NCBI RefSeq assembly: GCF_009832905.1
Contig: NZ_CP047135.1
Span: 4,008,001 to 4,072,000 of the forward strand
Origin: Stenotrophomonas sp. 364
GTDB taxonomy: Bacteria; Pseudomonadota; Gammaproteobacteria; Xanthomonadales; Xanthomonadaceae
DNA: 64,000 nucleotides
Direction of reading: 5' to 3'
Under the pieces are notes generated by a model. That model searched no databases, was not told the DNA's origin, and saw only the letters and a program-made list of their open reading frames with translations. Every line of letters begins with the position of its first letter. The stretch's first letter is position 1. This document shows, piece after piece, positions 19,925 to 28,741 of the stretch. The position numbers and the translations under genes were made by a program.

Positions 19925-19978
19925 CTGCCCGGTGTTTCAGCACCTACCCGGTTTTTGGCACCTCCCCGGTTTTTTCTG
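19921..19978 (+). repeat. Short direct repeat GCACCTNCCCGG-T-run x 3
   Basis: Three copies of GCACCT(G/A/C)CCCGG followed by growing T runs, at 19921, 19940 and 19958, with period 18-19. Function unknown; it lies directly after a REP-like stem. Confidence 0.7.
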
Positions 19979-20193
19979 AACGAAAACGATGCTCACCGCC
20001 GCGCGACGCGGGCGCGTCCAACATCGCCGTGAGCGGCTGTTCGCAGCCATCCGGCGTTCATCTTCGTGCAGGGCGCAGGCCCTGCGGTTACTGGCTTCAG
20101 ACCCCTTCGAGGGGCCAGATCCGGCAAAGTCGACAGCGTTGTTCCATACGCCCGTCAGCGGTCTCGAATGGGCACGACACGAGGGTGGAAAAA
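19979..20193. other. Upstream region of the mrp operon
   Basis: No gene is supported. It contains small stems such as GGGCGCAGGCCC and CCCCTTCGAGGGG (20101-20113). I found no convincing sigma-70 promoter and no known riboswitch pattern, although an Mrp operon would be expected to have a regulated leader. Confidence 0.45.
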
Positions 20194-20268
20194 ATGAATC
20201 GCGCACGTTACATGCAATTGATGGCGTATTCGGGTGTATCGGCAGCAATTGTCGGCCTGTTAGACTGA
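20194..20268 (+). CDS. Possible 24-residue peptide upstream of mrpA
   Basis: ATG 20194 is preceded by GAGGGTGG at a workable distance and encodes a short peptide with the hydrophobic stretch MAYSGVSAAIVGLLD before TGA. It ends 31 bases before the mrpA start. It could be a leader peptide of the antiporter operon or a chance frame; no family is recognised. Confidence 0.3.
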   Translation: MNRARYMQLMAYSGVSAAIVGLLD

Positions 20269-20299
20269 ACGGCCTGCTCGTGAATCGCGTATTCCCTGC

Positions 20300-23128
20300 A
20301 TGAATCCCAGCCTGCTCCTGCTGCTCGCCCTGCCCTTCCTGATGGCCGTGGCGGTCGCCTCATTCCGCCGCACCTCCCGCTCCACGGCCGCCTGGTTGGC
20401 CGCGGCCGCCCCCTTGGGTGGGCTGGCGCTGCTGGCGACCATGACCCCCGAGATCCTCGCCGGGGGCGTCGTGCGCAGCTTCGGCGACTGGTTGCCGCAG
20501 ATCGGCCTGGCCTTCTCGCTGCGCCTGGACGGCCTGGCCTGGATGTTCGCCGGCCTGGTGCTGGCCATCGGCGCGCTGGTGGTGATGTACGCGCATTACT
20601 ACCTGAGCCCGCGCGACAGCGCCCACCGCTTCTACTGCTACCTGCTGCTGTTCATGGGCGCCATGCTGGGCATGGTGCTGTCGGGCAACCTGTTGCTGCT
20701 GATGGTGTTCTGGGAAATGACCAGCATCAGCTCGTTCCTGCTGATCGGCTTTTGGTCGCACCGGCAGGACGCCCGCGAGGGCGCGCGGATGGCCCTGGTG
20801 GTCACCGGCGGCGGCGGCCTGGCCCTGCTCGGCGGCGTGCTGCTGATCGGCCGCATCGTGGGCAGCTTCGAGCTGGATGCGGTGCTGGCCAGCGGCGATC
20901 TGATCCGTGCCAGCGCGCTGTATCCCTACGCGCTGTTCCTGGTGCTGGCCGGCATCTTCACCAAGAGCGCGCAGTTCCCGTTCCACTTCTGGCTGCCGCA
21001 CGCCATGGCCGCGCCCACCCCGGTGTCGGCCTACCTGCACTCGGCCACGATGGTCAAAGCCGGGGTGTTCCTGCTGGCGCGGCTGCATCCGGCGCTGTCG
21101 GGGACCGAACTGTTCTTCTATACGGTCAGCGGAATCGGCGCGATCACCCTGCTGATCGGCGCCTGGAACGCGATCTTCCAGCATGACCTGAAGGGCCTGC
21201 TGGCCTATTCGACGATCTCCCACCTGGGCCTGATCACGATGCTGTTCGGGCTGTCCAAGCCGATGGCCGTGGTCGCCGGCGTGTTCCACATCCTCAACCA
21301 CGCCACGTTCAAGGCCTCGCTGTTCATGGCCGCGGGCATCATCGACCACGAGACCGGCACCCGCGACATGCGCAAGCTGGGAGGCCTGCGCCGGTTGATG
21401 CCGTTCACCAGCGCGCTGGCGATCATCGCCTCGCTGGCGATGGCCGGCATTCCGCTGCTCAACGGCTTCCTGTCCAAGGAGATGCTGTTCGCCGAGGCAC
21501 TGGCTGCGGGCGGCCCGGAGACCATGCGCCTGGCGATGTCGATCGCCGCGCTGCTGGCCGGCGTGTTCGGCGTGGCCTACAGCCTGCGCTTCGTGCATGA
21601 CACCTTCTTCGGCAAGGGCCCGCACGACCTGGACCGCGTACCGCACGAGCCCCCGCGCTTCATGAAGGTGCCGGTGGAGATCCTGGTGGTGGTGTGCGTG
21701 GCGGTGGGCGTGGCCCCGGCCATCACCATCGCCCCGGTGCTGCACGCGGCCGCCTCTTCGATTCTGGGCCCGGCGATGCCGGCCTACAGCCTGTCGGTGT
21801 GGCACGGCTTCAACACGCCGCTGATGATGAGCATCGCCGGCGTTGTTGGTGGCATCGCGCTGTACTTCGGGCTGCGCCGGTTGATCAACCTGCATGCCGT
21901 GGTGAGCCGCGCGATCGGCCGCAACATCTTCCACACCCAGCTGGACCTGGTGTTCGGCTTCGCCCACCGGCTTACCCAGGCGCTGGCCAACGGCAGCCTG
22001 CAGCGCATGCTGATGGCGCTGGTGGTGGTGGCCATCGTCGTCGCGCTGGCCCCGTTCGTGGCCAACCCCGGGTCGCCGAACTGGCCCTCGCCGCAGCCGA
22101 TCCCCCTGCTGGGCTGGGCGCTGTGGCTGGTGATGATGGCCTGCGCGGTCAGTGCGCTGTTCGTGTACCGGCAGCGCCTGCTGGCGGTGCTGGTGATGGG
22201 TGGCGTGGGCCTCATGGTGTCGCTCACCTTCGTGTTCCTGTCGGCCCCGGACCTGGCGCTGACCCAGCTGCTGGTGGAAATGGTCACGCTGGTGCTGATG
22301 CTGCTGGGCATGAACTACCTGCCCGCCCAATCGGCGCCGGAGCATTCGCGCTGGCGCAAGCGCCGCGATGCCCTGATCGCGATCATCGGCGGTGGCGGTC
22401 TGGCGGCTGCGGCCTATACCGCGATGACCCTGCCGCCCAACACCATGGCCGGCGAGCTGGTCGCGCGCGCCCTGCCCGAGGCGTATGGGCAGAACGTGGT
22501 CAACGTCATCCTGGTGGACTTCCGCGGCTTCGATACCTTCGGTGAGATCACCGTGTTCGGTATCGCCGCGCTGGTGGTGCACGCCATGCTGCGGCGCTCG
22601 CGGATGGCGCCGGAGCAGATCATGCCCGGCCCGCCGATCAAGCTGCCGGTGCCGGCCGATCTGGCGCAGATCATGTTCCCGCTGACGCTCACCGTGTCGA
22701 TCTTCCTGTTCCTGCGCGGCCACAACGCCCCCGGCGGCGGCTTCATCGCCGGCCTGGTGCTGGCGGTGCCGCTGCTGATCCAGTACGTGATCCAGGGCAC
22801 TACCTCGGTGGAGTCGCGCTTCGGTTTCGACTACATCCGCTGCATCGGTGCCGGCCTGCTGATCGCCATCGTCAGCGGCAGTGCGTCGATGCTGTTCGGG
22901 GTGCCGTTCCTGACCAGCGGCCACCTGGACCTGCACATCCCGCTCATCGGCGAGGTCCCGCTGGCCAGTGCCATCGGCTTCGATACCGGCGTGTACCTGG
23001 TGGTGTTCGGCGGGGCGATGCTGATCCTGTCGATGATGGGCACCATCAAGCCGTCGCGTACGCGCAATGCCCGCAAGGGCGAGATCGATCCCAACCGTCG
23101 TTCGGCAAAAACAGGGGAGATGCACTGA
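20300..23128 (+). CDS. mrpA: Mrp-type Na+/H+ antiporter subunit A fused to subunit B
   Basis: A 942-residue inner-membrane protein, the largest subunit of the multi-part cation/proton antiporter (Mrp/Mnh/Pha). It is related to NuoL: a 14-helix antiporter core (about residues 1-480) with FWEMTSISSFLLIGFW, HFWLPHAMAAPTPVSAYLHSATMVKAG and LNHATFKASLF. Further helices follow, and a C-terminal MnhB-like domain (about 790-925) with FLFLRGHNAPGGGFIAGL. No separate mrpB gene follows, so A and B are fused as in PhaAB proteins. The stop shares one base with the mrpC start. Confidence 0.95.
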   Translation: MNPSLLLLLALPFLMAVAVASFRRTSRSTAAWLAAAAPLGGLALLATMTPEILAGGVVRSFGDWLPQIGLAFSLRLDGLAWMFAGLVLAIGALVVMYAHYYLSPRDSAHRFYCYLLLFMGAMLGMVLSGNLLLLMVFWEMTSISSFLLIGFWSHRQDAREGARMALVVTGGGGLALLGGVLLIGRIVGSFELDAVLASGDLIRASALYPYALFLVLAGIFTKSAQFPFHFWLPHAMAAPTPVSAYLHSATMVKAGVFLLARLHPALSGTELFFYTVSGIGAITLLIGAWNAIFQHDLKGLLAYSTISHLGLITMLFGLSKPMAVVAGVFHILNHATFKASLFMAAGIIDHETGTRDMRKLGGLRRLMPFTSALAIIASLAMAGIPLLNGFLSKEMLFAEALAAGGPETMRLAMSIAALLAGVFGVAYSLRFVHDTFFGKGPHDLDRVPHEPPRFMKVPVEILVVVCVAVGVAPAITIAPVLHAAASSILGPAMPAYSLSVWHGFNTPLMMSIAGVVGGIALYFGLRRLINLHAVVSRAIGRNIFHTQLDLVFGFAHRLTQALANGSLQRMLMALVVVAIVVALAPFVANPGSPNWPSPQPIPLLGWALWLVMMACAVSALFVYRQRLLAVLVMGGVGLMVSLTFVFLSAPDLALTQLLVEMVTLVLMLLGMNYLPAQSAPEHSRWRKRRDALIAIIGGGGLAAAAYTAMTLPPNTMAGELVARALPEAYGQNVVNVILVDFRGFDTFGEITVFGIAALVVHAMLRRSRMAPEQIMPGPPIKLPVPADLAQIMFPLTLTVSIFLFLRGHNAPGGGFIAGLVLAVPLLIQYVIQGTTSVESRFGFDYIRCIGAGLLIAIVSGSASMLFGVPFLTSGHLDLHIPLIGEVPLASAIGFDTGVYLVVFGGAMLILSMMGTIKPSRTRNARKGEIDPNRRSAKTGEMH

Positions 23129-23517
23129 TGGAACTGGCCCTGGCAAGCGCCATCGGCGTACTCGGCGCGATCGGCATCTACCTGCTGCTGCGCGCGCGCA
23201 CCTTCGACGTCATCCTGGGCATGACTTTCCTGTCCTACGCCACCAATCTGCTGATCTTCGCCGGCGGTCGGCTGGTGACGGGCAAGGCGCCGGTGCTGCG
23301 CGAGGGCATCGACAGCGATCTCGGCAACTACACCGACCCGCTGCCGCAGGCGCTGGTGCTGACCGCGATCGTGATTGCCTTTGCGATGACCGCGGTAAGC
23401 ATCGTGCTGGCCATGCGCAGCCGCAGCGACAACCACAGCGACCACGTCGACGCGCATGAGGAAGCCCAGGACACCGCGCCGGCCGATACCACGCCAGGGC
23501 GGGAGGGCAGCGCATGA
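23128..23517 (+). CDS. mrpC: Mrp antiporter subunit C
   Basis: A 129-residue, three-helix NuoK-like subunit. It shows the family pattern RTFDVILGMTFLSYATNLLIF, then DPLPQALVLTAIVIAFAMTAV with its conserved Pro-Gln-Ala-Leu-Val-Leu-Thr block. The polar, acidic tail (about residues 105-129) carries several His and Asp. Coupled to both neighbours: the start overlaps the mrpA stop by one base and the stop overlaps mrpD by four (ATGA). Confidence 0.94.
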   Translation: MELALASAIGVLGAIGIYLLLRARTFDVILGMTFLSYATNLLIFAGGRLVTGKAPVLREGIDSDLGNYTDPLPQALVLTAIVIAFAMTAVSIVLAMRSRSDNHSDHVDAHEEAQDTAPADTTPGREGSA

Positions 23518-25049
23518 ACCATGCGGTGATCCTGCCCATCCTGATCCCGCTGTTCGGTGCGGCCTGCTCGTTGTTCGTCGAACACCGTCGTTATGGCCCC
23601 AAGGTGCAGCGTACGGTGGCGTGGACCACGCTGGCCGCTCTGGCCGCGGCGGTGGCGCTGCTGTTCGCGCAGACCGCCGATGGCAGCATCGCGGTGTACC
23701 TGCTCGGCGACTGGCCCTCGCGGCTGGGCATCGCGCTGGTGGCCGACCGGCTGTCGGCCTGGATGCTGGTGACCACGCTGCTGCTGGCCATCCCGTGCCT
23801 GCTGCATGCGTGCTCGGGCTGGGACCGGCGCGCGCCGCACTTCCATGCGCTGTTCCAGTTCCAGCTGGTGGGCCTCAACGGCGCCTTCCTTACCGGCGAC
23901 ATCTTCAACCTGTTCGTGTTCTTCGAGGTGATGCTGATCGCCTCCTACGGCCTGCTGCTCAGCGGCGGCCGCGGCCTGCGCATGCGCATCGGCCTGCACT
24001 ACGTGGTGTTCAACGTCACCGCCTCGACCCTGTTCCTGATCGCCCTTGGCCTGCTGTACGCCTCGCTGGGCTCGCTCAACATGGCCGAACTGTCCCAGCG
24101 CATCGCCGAGGTACCGGCCACGCACCTGGTGCTGGTCAAGGCCACCATGGGGTTGTTGCTGCTGGTGTTCTGCAGCAAGGCCGCGCTGATGCCGCTGTAC
24201 CTGTGGCTGCCCGAAGCCTATGCGCGTGCCCCGGCGGCGGTGGCTGCGCTGTTTGCGATCATGACCAAGGTGGGCCTGTACGCGGTGCTGCGGGTCAGTT
24301 CGCTGTGGTTCGGCGAGGGTGCGGGCCCGATGGCCGGGTACGGCAGCGACTGGCTGCTGTGGGCGGGCGTGGCCACGCTGGTGCTGGGTGGGCTGGGCGT
24401 GCTGGCCGCAGCGCGGTTGCGGGTGATGATCTCCTACCTGGTGGTGGTGTCGGCGGCAACGCTGTTCATCGCCTTCTCCGTGCGCACGCCCGAGGTGCTC
24501 TCCGCCGGCCTGTACTACCTGCCACACAGTACGTTCGTGGCGGCCGCGCTGTTCCTGATTGCCGACCTGATCCGCCGCCGCCGCGGCGGCGCCAGTGACA
24601 GGAAGGAAATCATCGCGCCGATGCCCGGCAAGCAGACCCCGGCGGTGCTGTTCCTGATCGGTGCCGTGGCCGTGGCCGGTCTGCCGCCGCTGTCCGGCTT
24701 CCTGGCCAAGGCCGCCTTGCTGGCCGGCATGCCCGCGCAGTACACCGCCGTGGTCTGGACCGCCGTGCTGGGCAGCAGCCTGATGGTGATCGTAGGCATC
24801 ACCCGCGCCGGCATCCGTCTGTTCTGGCGCGTACCGGTGCAGGAAGACGGCGTGCCACCGCCGCGCAAGGCCCCCACCCGCACGGTGGAACTGTTCGCCG
24901 CCGCGCTGCTGCTGGTGTATGGCATCGCCATGAGCCTGTTCGCCGGCCCGCTGATGCAGCACACCGATGCGATGGCCACCCAGCTGCTGCACCCCGCCGA
25001 GTATGTGGGCGAGCTGCGCGCCACCACGCCGGAGATCCGCCAGCCATGA
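23514..25049 (+). CDS. mrpD: Mrp antiporter subunit D
   Basis: A 511-residue NuoM/N-like subunit with about 14 hydrophobic helices, one of the two proton-conducting antiporter-like parts of the complex. Recognisable parts are the GDIFNLFVFFEVMLIASYGLL segment with its key Glu, the lysine of LVLVKATMGLLLLVFCSKAALMPLYLWLPEAYARAP, and PPLSGFLAKAAL. Overlaps mrpC and mrpE by four bases each, so the operon is translated as a chain. Confidence 0.95.
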   Translation: MNHAVILPILIPLFGAACSLFVEHRRYGPKVQRTVAWTTLAALAAAVALLFAQTADGSIAVYLLGDWPSRLGIALVADRLSAWMLVTTLLLAIPCLLHACSGWDRRAPHFHALFQFQLVGLNGAFLTGDIFNLFVFFEVMLIASYGLLLSGGRGLRMRIGLHYVVFNVTASTLFLIALGLLYASLGSLNMAELSQRIAEVPATHLVLVKATMGLLLLVFCSKAALMPLYLWLPEAYARAPAAVAALFAIMTKVGLYAVLRVSSLWFGEGAGPMAGYGSDWLLWAGVATLVLGGLGVLAAARLRVMISYLVVVSAATLFIAFSVRTPEVLSAGLYYLPHSTFVAAALFLIADLIRRRRGGASDRKEIIAPMPGKQTPAVLFLIGAVAVAGLPPLSGFLAKAALLAGMPAQYTAVVWTAVLGSSLMVIVGITRAGIRLFWRVPVQEDGVPPPRKAPTRTVELFAAALLLVYGIAMSLFAGPLMQHTDAMATQLLHPAEYVGELRATTPEIRQP

Positions 25050-25552
25050 CGCGCAAACCCTCGCTGTACAAGCGCCTGATTCCCTCGCCGTCGCTGAGCG
25101 TGATGGTGGTGGCGTTCTGGCTGCTGATGTCCGACAGCTTCACCCTCGGCCAGTTCGTGCTGGGCATGCTGCTGGGTTTGGTGGTGCCGCTGTTCGCCGC
25201 GCGCCTGGACCGCGAGTTTGCCCGCATCGGCTCACTCCGGCCGGTCCCCAAGCTGCTGTGCGTGACCCTGTGGGACATCCTGGTGTCCAACATCCGCGTG
25301 GCGATCCAGGTGCTGGGCCCGGAACGCCGCATCCACCCCGGCTTCATCTGGTTGCCGCTGGACATCGCCAACATCCACGGCATCGCCGCGCTCACCAGCA
25401 TGATCACGCTGACCCCGGGCACGGTATCGGCCGCGTTGTCCGATGACCGCCGCCACCTGCTGGTGCACGTGCTGCACCTGGACGACCCGGACGAACTGAT
25501 CCGGCAGATCAAGCACCGCTACGAAGCCCCGCTGATGGAGATCTTCCCATGA
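25046..25552 (+). CDS. mrpE: Mrp antiporter subunit E
   Basis: A 168-residue subunit with two N-terminal membrane helices (about residues 20-60) and a cytoplasmic part. The family motif TSMITLTPGTVSAAL followed by LLVHVLHLDDP is clear near residues 112-145. It is needed for full activity of Mrp complexes. ATGA overlaps on both sides. Confidence 0.93.
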   Translation: MTRKPSLYKRLIPSPSLSVMVVAFWLLMSDSFTLGQFVLGMLLGLVVPLFAARLDREFARIGSLRPVPKLLCVTLWDILVSNIRVAIQVLGPERRIHPGFIWLPLDIANIHGIAALTSMITLTPGTVSAALSDDRRHLLVHVLHLDDPDELIRQIKHRYEAPLMEIFP

Positions 25553-25833
25553 CCGGTTACACCTTCATCCAGACCACCATGGTGGTGTGCATGCACGTGG
25601 TCGGGCTGGCCATGCTGCTGGCCACCTGGCGCCTGCTGCGCGGCCCCACCGTGCCCGACCGCATCCTGGCACTGGACACGCTGTCGGTGACGGCCATCGC
25701 CGAGCTGATGCTGTTTGGCATGTACCTCAATTCGGCGGTGTACTTCGAGGCGGCGCTGATCATCGCCATGCTCGGCTTTGGCAGCACGGTGGTGCTGAGC
25801 AAGTTCGTGCTGCGCCGGGACATCGTGGAATGA
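25549..25833 (+). CDS. mrpF: Mrp antiporter subunit F
   Basis: A 94-residue protein of three hydrophobic helices. The family signature RLLRGPTVPDRILALDTLSV (about residues 27-46) is present, followed by EAALIIAMLGFGSTVVLSKFVLR. MrpF subunits help hold the complex together and have been tied to cation and bile-salt efflux. Overlaps mrpE and mrpG by four bases. Confidence 0.93.
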   Translation: MTGYTFIQTTMVVCMHVVGLAMLLATWRLLRGPTVPDRILALDTLSVTAIAELMLFGMYLNSAVYFEAALIIAMLGFGSTVVLSKFVLRRDIVE

Positions 25834-26207
25834 TCACCTTCATCCAGATCGTGCTGTCGATCCTGCTGCTGTTCGGCTGCTTCTTTATCCTGGTGGGCGC
25901 GCTGGGGCTGGTGAAGCTGTCGACCTTCTTCAAGCGCCTGCACGCTCCCACCAAGGCCAGCACGCTGGGCGTGGGCTGCGTGCTGGTGGGGTCGGTGTGC
26001 TACCACATCTTCCTGGGCCAGGACCCGCAGCCGCGCGAGCTGCTGATCACCGTGTTCCTGTTCATCACCGCGCCGATCAGCGCGCACATGATGGCCAAGG
26101 CCGCGTTGTCGCTGATGATGGAAAAGCGCCCTAGCCTGCCCGGCCATGAAACCGCCAAGGAAGAACAGCTGCCGCCGCCGCGCCCGGAAGGCGAACAGAC
26201 CCGGTAG
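25830..26207 (+). CDS. mrpG: Mrp antiporter subunit G
   Basis: A 125-residue protein with three membrane helices and the MnhG pattern GALGLVKLSTFFKRLHAPTKASTLG, then FLFITAPISAHMMAKAAL. The last 30 residues are polar and Pro/Glu-rich. The stop codon TAG is the TAG of the GTAG head of a REP element (26204-26228), so the coding end and the repeat are joined: the final Arg-stop is CGG-TAG. Last gene of the operon. Confidence 0.93.
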   Translation: MITFIQIVLSILLLFGCFFILVGALGLVKLSTFFKRLHAPTKASTLGVGCVLVGSVCYHIFLGQDPQPRELLITVFLFITAPISAHMMAKAALSLMMEKRPSLPGHETAKEEQLPPPRPEGEQTR

Positions 26208-26228
26208 AGCCGACCGTTGGTCGGCTGC
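26204..26228 (+). repeat. SMAG/REP palindrome overlapping the mrpG stop
   Basis: GTAG-AGCCGACC-GTT-GGTCGGCT-GC. Its TAG (26205-26207) is the stop codon of mrpG. Confidence 0.88.
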
Positions 26229-26245
26229 TCTTCGGCACGATGCGC

Positions 26246-26310
26246 GCTGCCGACCAACGGTCGGCTCTACCGGGCGTGGATTGGAGCAGCCGACCAACGG
26301 TCGGCTCTAC
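26246..26310 (-). repeat. Two further SMAG/REP palindromes in tandem
   Basis: Minus-strand copies at 26246-26270 and 26286-26310. With the plus-strand copy at 26204 they form a head-to-head pair plus one extra unit between the convergent mrp operon and exchanger gene. The group can form large stems, typical of REP pairs at convergent gene ends. Confidence 0.88.
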
Positions 26311-26341
26311 CGCCAGGGCGCGGCGCCGCCGACGCGGCCTC

Positions 26342-27304
26342 TCAGCCGCCCCAGACCAGCGCCAGCTCCAATGCCACCCACCCCAGGAACGCCACCAGCA
26401 GCACGCCGCCTTCGCGGCGGCTGATGGTCAGGTCGCCACGCAGCATCGGGTACAGCACCAGCACGAACGCGATCGCCGCCGGCAGCTCCAGGCGCACGAA
26501 CGACGCCGGTACCACCAGCGGGCGCAGCGCGGCCATGCCGCCCACCACCACCAGCAGGTTGAACAGGCTCGAGCCGATCACATGGCCCAGCACCATGTCG
26601 CCCTGCCCGCGCCGTGCCGCAGCGACCGCCGCCGCCACCTCGGGCAGCGCGGTGCCAATGGCCACCGGCAACAGGCCCACCAGCAACGGCGACCAGCCCA
26701 GCCCCGCGCCGAACACCGGCGCGGCCTGCACGATCCAGCGCGCGCCGTAGTACAGGCACAGCCCCGCGAAGACCACCCGCAGGACGTTGAGGAACAGGCC
26801 GGTACGGGTCATCGCATAGCCGGCGATGGCCTCGCGCACGGGCTCCGATTCCAGCCGCGCGCGGCGCAGCACGAACACCAGCGACGCCACGAAACCGAGC
26901 AGCAGCAGGCCGCCCTCCCAGCGCGTCACCACGCCGTCCAGGCCGAACACGATCAGCGCCAGGCTCGCCACCGCCACCAGCACCAGCAGCGGCGACAGCA
27001 GCCGTGCGCGCACCAGCAGCGGGGCCGCCAGCGCGGCCAGGCCCAGGGTCAGGCCGACGTTGACGATATTGCTGCCCACCGCGTTACCCAGCGCGAGCTC
27101 TTCGGCTCCCACCACGAACGCACGCGCGTTGACCACCAGTTCCGGCAGCGAGGTGCCGAAGGCCACCAGCAGCAGCCCGGCCATGAACGGCGAGGCGCCG
27201 AAGCGCTGGGCCAGGCCGGAGGCCGCCTTGACGATGGAATCGCCGCCCAGTGCCAGCAGCAGCAATCCCAGCAGGAACCAAGCGGTGGCAGCAATCATCG
27301 GCAT
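26342..27304 (-). CDS. Calcium/sodium antiporter, CaCA (YrbG-like) family
   Basis: A 320-residue inner-membrane exchanger with ten hydrophobic helices in two inverted halves. The two alpha repeats that form the ion path are clear: AFGTSLPELVVNARAFV with GNAVGSNIVNVGL (about residues 48-88) and AIGTALPEVAAAVAAARRG with GHVIGSSLFNLLVV (about 214-255). It exchanges Na+ or H+ for Ca2+. It ends convergently with the Mrp operon, so two cation exchangers sit side by side, separated by a REP cluster. Confidence 0.92.
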   Translation of the reverse strand: MPMIAATAWFLLGLLLLALGGDSIVKAASGLAQRFGASPFMAGLLLVAFGTSLPELVVNARAFVVGAEELALGNAVGSNIVNVGLTLGLAALAAPLLVRARLLSPLLVLVAVASLALIVFGLDGVVTRWEGGLLLLGFVASLVFVLRRARLESEPVREAIAGYAMTRTGLFLNVLRVVFAGLCLYYGARWIVQAAPVFGAGLGWSPLLVGLLPVAIGTALPEVAAAVAAARRGQGDMVLGHVIGSSLFNLLVVVGGMAALRPLVVPASFVRLELPAAIAFVLVLYPMLRGDLTISRREGGVLLVAFLGWVALELALVWGG

Positions 27305-27417
27305 TCCCCAGGCATCAATGGCCCGATTCTAGAGCCAGACCGCACGCAGGGGGTGAGGAATCGGGCGCCCCTCGGCGGAAGCGGCGCGGCCTGACCACGG
27401 CGCGCGCCGCAGCAGGC

Positions 27418-28041
27418 TTACGAGCAGCCTTCGACGTAGTCCACCTGCGGCGTCTGGCCGACCCGCCAGGCGCTGACATTCCCGTCGCCGTTGATCTCGA
27501 AGTTGATCAGTGCCCCGCCCTCGGTGGCCGGCCGCACGCGCAGGTTATGGCCCTTTTCATCGTATTTGTGCGGGGTGAGATCGCCGCGGTCGGGGTACAG
27601 CGTCTGCAGCTGGCCCAGCGACATGCCGACCTTGCCGCCGCCGGGCGCGGTGATGCGGTCGTTGCGCACGTCGTAGCGGACCAGACGCTTGCCTTCGATC
27701 ATCAGGATCACATCCTGGGCCTGCGCGCCCTCCGGGCGCAGTGCATGGCAATAGTCGTCCGGCACTTCGCCCTGCAGCGGCGCCTTCCAGGCGGCGCGCA
27801 CCTCGTCCAGGGTGCTGCCCAGGGTCAGCGGGCCATAGCCATCCAGCCGCGCCGGGCCGGTGGCGGCGGCCGGGTCCTGTGCTGCGGGCGCTGCAGCCGG
27901 CGCGGCGGGCGAAGCCGGCGCTGTATCGACCGGCGTCGGCACGGCCGCCTCGGCGTCCTTCGACGGGGTTTCAGGGGGGCGGTCGCAGCCGCTCAGTGCC
28001 AATGCAATGCCCAATGCCAGAACACTTCCCAGCTGCTTCAT
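27418..28041 (-). CDS. Putative lipoprotein of unknown function
   Basis: A 207-residue protein with a lipoprotein signal ending LALSGC (Cys near residue 19), followed by an Ala/Pro-rich linker (about residues 25-65). The C-terminal domain has GYGPLTLGSTLDEVRAAW, a PDDYCHALRPEG loop with one Cys, and a final Cys two residues from the end, which could form a disulfide. The pattern of an Ala-Trp-containing start, MIEGKRLVRYDV and MSLGQLQTLYP recalls small periplasmic repeat domains, but I do not recognise a family. ATG 28041 follows GGAGG by 8 bases. Confidence 0.7.
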   Translation of the reverse strand: MKQLGSVLALGIALALSGCDRPPETPSKDAEAAVPTPVDTAPASPAAPAAAPAAQDPAAATGPARLDGYGPLTLGSTLDEVRAAWKAPLQGEVPDDYCHALRPEGAQAQDVILMIEGKRLVRYDVRNDRITAPGGGKVGMSLGQLQTLYPDRGDLTPHKYDEKGHNLRVRPATEGGALINFEINGDGNVSAWRVGQTPQVDYVEGCS

Positions 28042-28174
28042 ATGCACGTCCTCCAGTCGGTGGTCGGCAGCCTAGCGCGAACGTTGTGCACTGGCTGCAT
28101 GCAGGAACGTGATTGTCATCGCGGTTTCACCTGCCGCGTTCAGGCTCGGCCTGCACCGCATCGACCCCACGCCC

Positions 28175-28699
28175 ATGCAACCGCGCAAGACCGACCTCGC
28201 CCGCACCGCCCTGCAGGCCCACCGTGCGCCCCTGGACATGCGCCAGCGTCGCCTGCTGATCCTGTGCGATGGCCAACGCGACCTGCCGCAGCTCACCGCC
28301 ATGATCGGGCCGGAAGCGTCAGCGATGGTGATCCAGCTGATCCAGGCCGGGTACCTGGTGTCCAACGCGGCAGCCGATCCCCCGGCGCGGCCTGCGCCTG
28401 AGCCCGTGCCGACGATTGCCGCACCCGCCGCAGTGCCGACCGAGCGCCGGCGCTCGCTGCTGGCCGCGCGCATTTACCTGCTGGGCATCCTGGAACTGCA
28501 ACGGCACCCCCACGCGGCCGCACTGCTGCATGCGCTGCAGCAGGCACGCAGCGACGAGGCGGTGATCGCCAACCTGCATACCGCGCTGGATGCGCTGCCC
28601 GCGCTCACCTCGCCCGGCTATGCCGAGCGGGTCCGCCAGCGCCTGCTGGAGGTGCTGCCGAAGGAGCAGGTCGACCGGTTCCAGAGGATCGCGGTTTGA
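28175..28699 (+). CDS. Conserved hypothetical protein
   Basis: A 174-residue cytoplasmic protein without signal or membrane segments. The N-terminal 60 residues (MRQRRLLILCDGQRDLPQLTAMIG, then IQLIQAGYLV) look like a small winged-helix-type module also seen at the ends of some bacterial signalling proteins. A Pro/Ala linker (about 70-90) leads to an all-helical C-terminal part (YLLGILELQRHPHAAALLHAL). Function unknown. Start ATG 28175 is preferred; the frame stays open to GTG-type codons at 28109. Confidence 0.55.
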   Translation: MQPRKTDLARTALQAHRAPLDMRQRRLLILCDGQRDLPQLTAMIGPEASAMVIQLIQAGYLVSNAAADPPARPAPEPVPTIAAPAAVPTERRRSLLAARIYLLGILELQRHPHAAALLHALQQARSDEAVIANLHTALDALPALTSPGYAERVRQRLLEVLPKEQVDRFQRIAV

Positions 28700-28741
28700 C
28701 GCACTGGTGTCCGCCGCCGATGCTTCGCCTGCAGGGCGTGA

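Noticed and set aside
20360..23146. A 928-codon open frame antisense to mrpA
   Set aside because: Its sequence is rich in His, Gln and Arg without hydrophobic or catalytic pattern, which is what the complement of high-GC membrane-protein codons gives. mrpA itself is a clear family member.
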